This document shows, one piece after another, positions 59,051-64,000 of a DNA stretch of 64,000 nt. The stretch comes from CAZAZQ01 sp964489705. Its GTDB lineage: Bacteria > Zixibacteria > MSB-5A5 > GN15 > FEB-12. How positions within the stretch are numbered: position 1 is the stretch's first letter; the number at the start of each line of letters is the position of its first letter. The notes below the pieces were generated by a model, which was given only the letters and a program-made list of their open reading frames with translations, had not been told where the DNA came from and did not search any database. The stretch covers positions 85,915 through 149,914 of the forward strand of contig CAZAZQ010000009.1 of assembly GCA_964489705.1 (NCBI GenBank). Direction: 5' to 3'. Position numbers and translations under genes: made by a program.

Positions 59051-59066
59051 TGGCACCCGCCTTGCT
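59051..59066 (+). promoter_or_regulatory. Sigma-54 (RpoN) promoter
   Basis: TGGCACCCGCCTTGCT is a perfect TGGCAC-N5-TTGCW match, with GG at 59052-59053 and GC at 59064-59065. The predicted start is about 59077, only 2 nt before the ATG of the next gene. Confidence 0.75.
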
Positions 59067-59078
59067 TTTGGTGGGGGT

Positions 59079-59591
59079 ATGAAAAAATTGTCAAAACCTC
59101 TCAAATGTTACATCGCCGCTTTTCATAACCCGGAAATTGACCCGTACTTGGAGGGGAAAGGGTTTACCCACGGAATGATAGCCTTTTCCATTCCCGATTA
59201 CGGGGTACTCTTCCGCTGTCGGGTGCAGGGCGAGCTCATCGACCTGGAATTCGGGGCGTTCTTTGCTCTTTTGAAATTTATCCGTTCCCGGTTGAAAGAC
59301 GCCAACATCACCGAAGTGCTGGTGCACTCGTCCAATCCTGAGTTTGTCTTTTCCTTTGTTGAAAACACCCGTCACCTGATGCAGAACGGCGAACGGATCC
59401 GTTTGCTCGAAGAGTACAAGAAGAAGCTCAAGCTCGGCATCGCTTTTGTCGAGCCGCTTGACAACAAAGCCTTGATACCCGCTGCGGAGTATCCTTCCCT
59501 TCCCGATGCCGAGGGAATCGGCTTGAAGCCGGAGCCGGAGGAATCGCAGAAGATAAGTTTCAAACCGTTTCAAAAAGGCATCAAACTATAA
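59079..59591 (+). CDS. Protein of unknown function under a sigma-54 promoter
   Basis: The 170-residue soluble protein begins MKKLSKPLKCYIAAFHNPEI. It has an ordered alpha/beta N-terminal part (GMIAFSIPDYGVLFRCRVQG, ELIDLEFGAFFALLKFIRSR, EVLVHSSNPEFVFSF) and a helical, then Pro/Glu-rich C-terminus. The strand-strand-helix order with an acidic residue in DLEFGAFFALLKFI loosely recalls RNase H-like folds, but I cannot assign a family. If the sigma-54 start is right, the mRNA is leaderless or nearly so. The GGTGGGGG just before the ATG is too close for a normal Shine-Dalgarno. Confidence 0.75.
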   Translation: MKKLSKPLKCYIAAFHNPEIDPYLEGKGFTHGMIAFSIPDYGVLFRCRVQGELIDLEFGAFFALLKFIRSRLKDANITEVLVHSSNPEFVFSFVENTRHLMQNGERIRLLEEYKKKLKLGIAFVEPLDNKALIPAAEYPSLPDAEGIGLKPEPEESQKISFKPFQKGIKL

Positions 59592-59622
59592 GATCCCTCG
59601 TTCCTGTGCTTTTCGAAAGAAA

Positions 59623-59650
59623 AAAGAGCCGGAGTTTCCTCCGGCTCTTT
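59623..59650. terminator. Bidirectional intrinsic terminator
   Basis: AAAGAGCCGGAG and CTCCGGCTCTTT form a perfect 12-bp stem with loop TTTC between the convergent 59079 and 59670 genes. On the minus strand it is followed by T-rich sequence. Confidence 0.88.
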
Positions 59651-59669
59651 GATGTTTTCAGGAAAAGCG

Positions 59670-62600
59670 TTATTGACAGTTCAGCTCGCCACTTTGGAAC
59701 AAGTAACCGACTAGGGTGGTGACGTCCGCCACGTTGAGAGTGCCGCTGCCGTCGACGTCAGCCGCCTCCTCAACCGGGGGCGGGTCGCCGCCGCCAAAGA
59801 GGAAGTCGACCAGATAGGTCAGGTCGGCGACGTTGACATCGTTGTCGCCATTTACATCTCCGCACAGGTATGCCGGTTCGACAAAGAAGCTGTAGGTCTT
59901 TTCGTCGAAGCTGCCGACGCCGTCTTCCGCCCGCGCGGTGAAGCTGATGGTGCCGCTGTCGGTCGGGGTGCCGTTGAACATCCCGTCGCTTCCCAAGCTC
60001 AAGCCGGTGCCGGTCAGGTCGCCGTTTTTGTCCGTCCACGTCAGCGTGCCGGTGCCGCCGGTGGCTTCCAGTTGTAATGAATAGGGTTGTCCCGCCATGC
60101 CGTCGGGAAGAGCCGCCGTGGTAATGCTCACGGCGGGGTTGATAGTAAAGCTGAACGGCTTCTCGCCGCTTGCTCCGACATCATCGCTCACCATGGCGGT
60201 AAAGTTGACGGTTCCCGCCGACGTCGGGGTGCCGGAGACGAGCCCCGCGGCGGAAAGACTTAAGCCGGTACCGGCAAGGTCGTTATTCTTGTCGCTCCAA
60301 GTATGGCTTCCCGTTCCGCCGGTCGCTGTCAGTTGATTGCTGTATGCCACCCCTACCGTCCACGTGGGAAGAGAGTCGGTGGTTATGGAGAGAGCAGGAT
60401 TGATGGTGAACTCGAACAGCTTTTCGGCGGTTTGGGAGGTCACGTCGGTCACGACCGCAGTAAATGAAATCGTGCCGGTAGTACTTGGCGTGCCGGAAAT
60501 GATACCGGTGGTCGACAGGAACAATCCGGTACCGACTAGGTCATTGTTCTTGTCTTGCCATGTTTTGACGCCCGTCCCACCGAGGGATTGAAGCTGTTGC
60601 GAATAAGCGAAGCCGTCCGTCCAATCGGGGAGGGAGTCGGTGGTTATCGAAAGCTGAGGGTTGATGGTGAAACTGAACAGTTTCGTGTCGCTTTGCGAAG
60701 CCTCGTCGATTACTTCCGCCGTGAAGCTGACAAGCCCGGTGGTGGTGGGAGTGCCGGAGAGCAAACCGGAGGAGGAAAGGCTCAAGCCGGAGCCTGCCAA
60801 GTCGTTGTATTTATCCGACCAAGTCAGCGCTCCGCTGCCGCCGGTGGCTTCGAGCTGTTGCGAGTAGGGGCTGCCTTGTGTCCAGTCGGGGAGAGAGGTG
60901 GTGATAATCTGCGGCGGGGACGCTCCGCATTCGTAGCGCGTCACCGTGACGTCGTCAACCGCCGCTTCGACCACCGAGCCGTTGTTCAAATCGGAGGCGT
61001 CGAAGCGCAAACGTACCTGAGCGGTCGGGGTGACATAGTCGCTGACCCAGAAAGTGTTTTCGTACCAGCCGCCGGATGCCTGTTCCACCGGTCCGACCGT
61101 TTCCACCAGAGTCCACGAGGAGCCGTTGTCATTTGAGATGAATACCTGAAAGATGTCATTATTCGGATCCCCGCCGAAGTTGTTGGAGTACCAGCGGGCA
61201 TAATGAATGCGGGCGTCGCCGGTGGAGAGATCGAACGCCGGGGAGGTAAGAGAAGTAGTGCCGCCGTCGACGTCAGAGTCGCCGTCGACATTTTCGGTCA
61301 AATAGCAGCTTCCCGAGCCGTCGAAGTCGGTGGCAGGATCTCCTCGATCGCCACCGCCTACCGGAACGCCCCGTTCCCATTGTCCGGTGACGGCATCGCC
61401 GGAGACCGACCAGCCCTGGTCGGTCTCAAAATCATCGGCAAAGACGGTAACCGTATTGCTGGCGACGACGGCATCGAAAGGATTTGCCGTATCCGGATCG
61501 TAGAACCGTCCCGTAGACTGTTCTTCGGCGCTGACATAGAAGAGGTAACTACTGCCGCAGCTTGCCGCCGGCAGGGTCGCTTCGTAGTTATTGTCCGATG
61601 TTTGGTTCATGGCGACCGTGACATAGGCGCCGCCGTCGAGAGAGTAATGGAGCTGTCCGGTTCCGGGAACAGGGGTTCCACCCATACTGCCGCTGACGAC
61701 GACTTCAAAGGTGGTCGGAACGTCCGGGGTCAGTACCGAGGGGACGCCGTTGGGGTAAGAAAACGCCACCGACGGAAGGGGGACGGAGACACCGACGGCA
61801 TTCCACGCATTTGCCACTTGCGCCGTCCAGGTGGCGGTGGTGTCCAAATCGTCGGACGCCGACATGGTGCCGAGGGCGGCGTTGTAATAGTCGGTGGTGG
61901 ATGTCCAGTAGTAGGCATTGGCGCGGTAGGCGATTTTTATCGCATTCGCCACCCCGATACCGTTGACGGTTACCCCGTAATGAGTGCCGCCGTCAGAGAG
62001 CAGGTAAAACCATTTATTCCCCACCCCACTGTTGGTATGCACCCCGCAGTAATCGTTCAGCCAACTGGGAGTGCAGTTCTCGACATCCACCCAGTAGGGG
62101 TCGGAAGTTCCGTAATAATCGGGATCGCCGAAAAGATGTGGGTCGGACATCGAGCGGAACCCTTCCCCGCTGATCTGCCCGTTTTCCCCCATCAGCCAGT
62201 CGGGGGTATCCATCGTATCATGGGCAAACTCAAACGCCGCTCCCATCATATCCGAAAACGATTCGTTCAGGGCGCCCGGTTCCTTTTCGTAAATCAGGTT
62301 GGAGCAGTATTCCGTGACCGCGTGTCCCCACTCGTGGGCGATAACATCGGGACAGCCCGCCAATGAGCGCCAGCCGGACGACCAGCTCCAGATGACAATT
62401 CGGCTGCCGTCCCAGTAGGCATTGTTGTCGCCATCTCCACTGTAATTGACGATGGTCAGCATGGAGGCACCGGCGTTGTCGTAGCCGTTGCGGTTGAATT
62501 CACTCAGCCACCAGTCATACACCAGCGCCGAATAAACGTGCCCGTCGACAGCGGGTGACTGGGTGTTTGGATCGTCCCAGACGTTATCGGCGTCAGTAGC

Positions 62601-63467
62601 GACACTTCCCGGCAGAGTGGAACCGGCAACGTTGGTTTGGAGGTAGTTGCCGTCCGGCATCTGACCGTCATGTCCGTGGGGATTGTTGTTCAACTGGCGG
62701 GTGTAGTCAATCATCCGATAGTTGGAGCCGTTGTAGTCAGTGTCGATATGGTTTCGGGCACCGCCCATGACTCCGATGCCGGTGCCGATGGCGTCGCTGT
62801 TCATGATACGGTTGGCTTTGTAAATTATCTCGCCGGCGTGGGCGTCAACAAAGTATTCCCACCGCCCCATAGGCGTGTCGGAATAGAGAAACATACGCCA
62901 GCATAAATAGGTCTTCCCTTCCCAGGGAAAAACCGCCAACTCGGCAGGACCGGGGTTCCCTTTGCCGAAAAATCCCGCCAGATCGTCCTGCGCCAAGGCT
63001 GTGGCGTCGGCGGCGCTAAGGCGGGGGGTGACGTCCAGCGTTATTTCGGGAATGAAGTTGCCGTTGACGGTTTTCAGGATTCCCTGTCGGTCGAAATGGG
63101 TAATGATATCTCCGCCAATGACTTTGACACCTTGGTAGTATTGCTGAAAACGAACGTGCCGCATTCCAAGGTCGTCCTCGTCGATGCGAAGAGGGTGGAG
63201 TTCCTCGGTCGGATTGTTCATTTTGTAGGCGGCTTTGTGTTTTTCAAAAAAGGAGAGCGAAGCCTCTATCTCTTGCCCCACCGGGATGGCGTCGGAGAGT
63301 TTGCCTTCCACGAAGGAGGGGATATTTTTTTCGTTAGCATGGTAGAGGGTGACGTTTTTGCTGAGTCTGAGTTGATTTGCCCCCCAGAATCCGTCCGCAT
63401 CCGCCCCGCCAAAAGCGGAGCCGGAAATAAAGAATATGACTGCAAGTAGGATGGAAAAATTTTTCAT
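59670..63467 (-). CDS. Secreted M4 (thermolysin-like) metalloprotease with Ig-like repeats and dockerin
   Basis: The 1265-residue protein has a signal peptide (1-20), FTP/PepSY propeptide (about 60-200) and the M4 catalytic domain (about 215-570). The zinc motif is HEWGH (378-382) with third ligand Glu402 (GALNESFSD). A pre-peptidase-like linker is followed by a jelly-roll domain (about 680-850). Four tandem He_PIG/cadherin-like repeats of about 87 residues follow (each T-x-L-P-x-W ... GTGLSLS-x2-G-x2-SGTP ... FTINP). A type I dockerin at the end has two calcium loops (GDVNGDNDVNVADLTYL and DVDGSGTLNVADVTTL). It is an extracellular protease. GGAGG precedes the ATG. Confidence 0.92.
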   Translation of the reverse strand: MKNFSILLAVIFFISGSAFGGADADGFWGANQLRLSKNVTLYHANEKNIPSFVEGKLSDAIPVGQEIEASLSFFEKHKAAYKMNNPTEELHPLRIDEDDLGMRHVRFQQYYQGVKVIGGDIITHFDRQGILKTVNGNFIPEITLDVTPRLSAADATALAQDDLAGFFGKGNPGPAELAVFPWEGKTYLCWRMFLYSDTPMGRWEYFVDAHAGEIIYKANRIMNSDAIGTGIGVMGGARNHIDTDYNGSNYRMIDYTRQLNNNPHGHDGQMPDGNYLQTNVAGSTLPGSVATDADNVWDDPNTQSPAVDGHVYSALVYDWWLSEFNRNGYDNAGASMLTIVNYSGDGDNNAYWDGSRIVIWSWSSGWRSLAGCPDVIAHEWGHAVTEYCSNLIYEKEPGALNESFSDMMGAAFEFAHDTMDTPDWLMGENGQISGEGFRSMSDPHLFGDPDYYGTSDPYWVDVENCTPSWLNDYCGVHTNSGVGNKWFYLLSDGGTHYGVTVNGIGVANAIKIAYRANAYYWTSTTDYYNAALGTMSASDDLDTTATWTAQVANAWNAVGVSVPLPSVAFSYPNGVPSVLTPDVPTTFEVVVSGSMGGTPVPGTGQLHYSLDGGAYVTVAMNQTSDNNYEATLPAASCGSSYLFYVSAEEQSTGRFYDPDTANPFDAVVASNTVTVFADDFETDQGWSVSGDAVTGQWERGVPVGGGDRGDPATDFDGSGSCYLTENVDGDSDVDGGTTSLTSPAFDLSTGDARIHYARWYSNNFGGDPNNDIFQVFISNDNGSSWTLVETVGPVEQASGGWYENTFWVSDYVTPTAQVRLRFDASDLNNGSVVEAAVDDVTVTRYECGASPPQIITTSLPDWTQGSPYSQQLEATGGSGALTWSDKYNDLAGSGLSLSSSGLLSGTPTTTGLVSFTAEVIDEASQSDTKLFSFTINPQLSITTDSLPDWTDGFAYSQQLQSLGGTGVKTWQDKNNDLVGTGLFLSTTGIISGTPSTTGTISFTAVVTDVTSQTAEKLFEFTINPALSITTDSLPTWTVGVAYSNQLTATGGTGSHTWSDKNNDLAGTGLSLSAAGLVSGTPTSAGTVNFTAMVSDDVGASGEKPFSFTINPAVSITTAALPDGMAGQPYSLQLEATGGTGTLTWTDKNGDLTGTGLSLGSDGMFNGTPTDSGTISFTARAEDGVGSFDEKTYSFFVEPAYLCGDVNGDNDVNVADLTYLVDFLFGGGDPPPVEEAADVDGSGTLNVADVTTLVGYLFQSGELNCQ
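59880..60930 (-). repeat. Four tandem ~261-bp repeats encoding Ig-like domains
   Basis: Four consecutive units of about 87 codons within the M4 protease gene, with clear similarity at DNA level (for example GGTACCGGCTTGAGTCTT-like segments in each). They recur about every 261 bp and encode the He_PIG domains. Confidence 0.75.
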
Positions 63468-63666
63468 TGTGCCTCCAGAGAGTATCTCATTTCTGGTTGT
63501 TTTCTCTGCTACCGCGACAAAGATATTTGTGCGAGTAATCCATGTAAGTATAAAAACAATAATACATTATTTGAATTTGTCAACTTTTTCCTGGGGAGCT
63601 TTCCCGGTAAAAACCGGGTTTACCTTTCATGGGTGGGCATCGGTTTGCCCGAGGGGGAAAATAGAT

Positions 63667-63698
63667 AAAAAAAGTCTCCGGCCCTTTTGACCGGAGAC
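63667..63698 (-). terminator. Intrinsic terminator, minus strand
   Basis: On the minus strand GTCTCCGG and CCGGAGAC form an 8-bp stem with a 9-nt loop and run into seven T. No minus-strand gene is visible in the 300 nt upstream of it. Confidence 0.65.
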
Positions 63699-63886
63699 GG
63701 GAGGTGATAGGTTGGGAACATCAGTCTCTGCTGAGAAGCTGTACTTTTCAAACTCTCATAAAATTATACCGGGCTTTTCCGCTAAAAGTTTCCAACTCTC
63801 CGGTGATAAGTTTAACTTTTTAGGGTAAGGAGCGGCTCTTTAGTTTTGGTAAGGCACAGTCAGACCAGCCATTTTCTCAACTCTTT

Positions 63887-63914
63887 GGCAGGTCTCTTCG
63901 AGACACTGCCCTAC
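63887..63914. repeat. Palindromic intergenic repeat, hybrid of types b and a
   Basis: GGCAGGTCTC, TTC, GAGACACTGCC then CTAC: a type b core with a type a tail. Confidence 0.6.
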
Positions 63915-63946
63915 TTTGGAAGGTTTGGTTGGGAAGGTAGATGACA

Positions 63947-63990
63947 GTAGATACCGTCTTAAGAGTCAAGGTTTAGTTTAGGATTGAAAG
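63947..63990. repeat. Dispersed repeat, type e
   Basis: A second copy of the 44-nt unit at 22723-22766, about 80 percent identical, sharing GTCTTAAG, GTCAAGGT and TAGTTT blocks in order. Confidence 0.6.
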
Positions 63991-64000
63991 GTTTTTGGGT

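Larger units (their letters stand above)
63468..64000. other. Repeat-bearing region at the window end
   Basis: No credible gene in this 533-nt stretch. It holds a minus-strand terminator (63667-63698), an inverted type b/a repeat at 63887-63914 and a type e repeat at 63947-63990. The terminator suggests that a minus-strand transcript comes in from beyond the window. Confidence 0.55.

Noticed and set aside
61203..62366. A 387-codon plus-strand frame opposite the M4 protease
   Set aside because: The protease frame carries HEWGH and all domains; the opposite frame is repetitive and has no motif.

Overview
The window comes from an uncultured Gram-negative bacterium, most likely a candidate Zixibacteria or near relative in the FCB superphylum. 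Clues are a type I dockerin with the NVADLTYLVDFLFGGG-type signature common in that lineage, several PorV/PorQ-like outer-membrane proteins, many lipoproteins of the form C-x-n-KSTG, an LptE-like protein and an alginate-export-type porin. This placement is inference from protein features. One run of 100 N (51305-51404) shows that the contig is a scaffold.

Layout. 48-9760: DUF4097-like protein, SppA protease fused to a barrel-like domain, histone-like SWIB protein, membrane metallophosphoesterase, beta-helix protein, lipoprotein and SLC13 transporter, then tRNA-Lys. 9976-12951: the TrkA/TrkH potassium system. 13703-17220: a tightly overlapping minus-strand operon (dprA-like, yigZ, pfkB-type kinase, PAP2 phosphatase, macro domain). 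17428-22450: TPR lipoprotein, a lipoprotein with W/G-rich repeats, and an ABC exporter pair. 22930-28951: response regulator, HflX, CoaX, TPR lipoprotein, HMA-domain protein, PorV-like protein and GNAT, with two arrays of palindromic intergenic repeats. 29281-34835: thioredoxin reductase and two PAS-type histidine kinases. 34836-38040: an AT-rich island with a sigma-54 promoter, a hairpin/mini-ORF array and a two-gene restriction-modification module. 38128-44960: DUF4846 protein, lipoprotein, PorV-like protein, LptE, HutI, HutU and OsmC. 45011-51050: a five-gene surface-glycan cluster. 51617-63467: fused E1 2-oxoacid dehydrogenase, a selenocysteine peroxiredoxin, porin, ornithine carbamoyltransferase, lipoprotein, hotdog thioesterase, a sigma-54-driven protein of unknown function and a large M4 protease with Ig-like repeats and a dockerin.

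The most interesting material: (1) Three near-consensus sigma-54 (-24/-12) promoters. Two bracket the pair of NtrB-like histidine kinases and drive apparently non-coding or mini-ORF RNAs: a ~106-nt terminated RNA at 30604-30709, and a ~490-nt hairpin-ORF-hairpin-ORF-hairpin transcript at 35195-35684 with inverted-repeat activator-like sites upstream. The third sits 2 nt in front of an unknown gene at 59079. (2) A methyltransferase plus a nuclease that joins a PLD-type catalytic domain to a LAGLIDADG-like domain lacking its catalytic acids, bounded by a near-perfect 16-bp direct repeat. (3) A peroxiredoxin with an in-frame TGA exactly at the peroxidatic cysteine, followed by a bacterial SECIS-like hairpin. 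(4) Mosaic arrays of short palindromic intergenic repeats, one of which coincides with the assembly gap.
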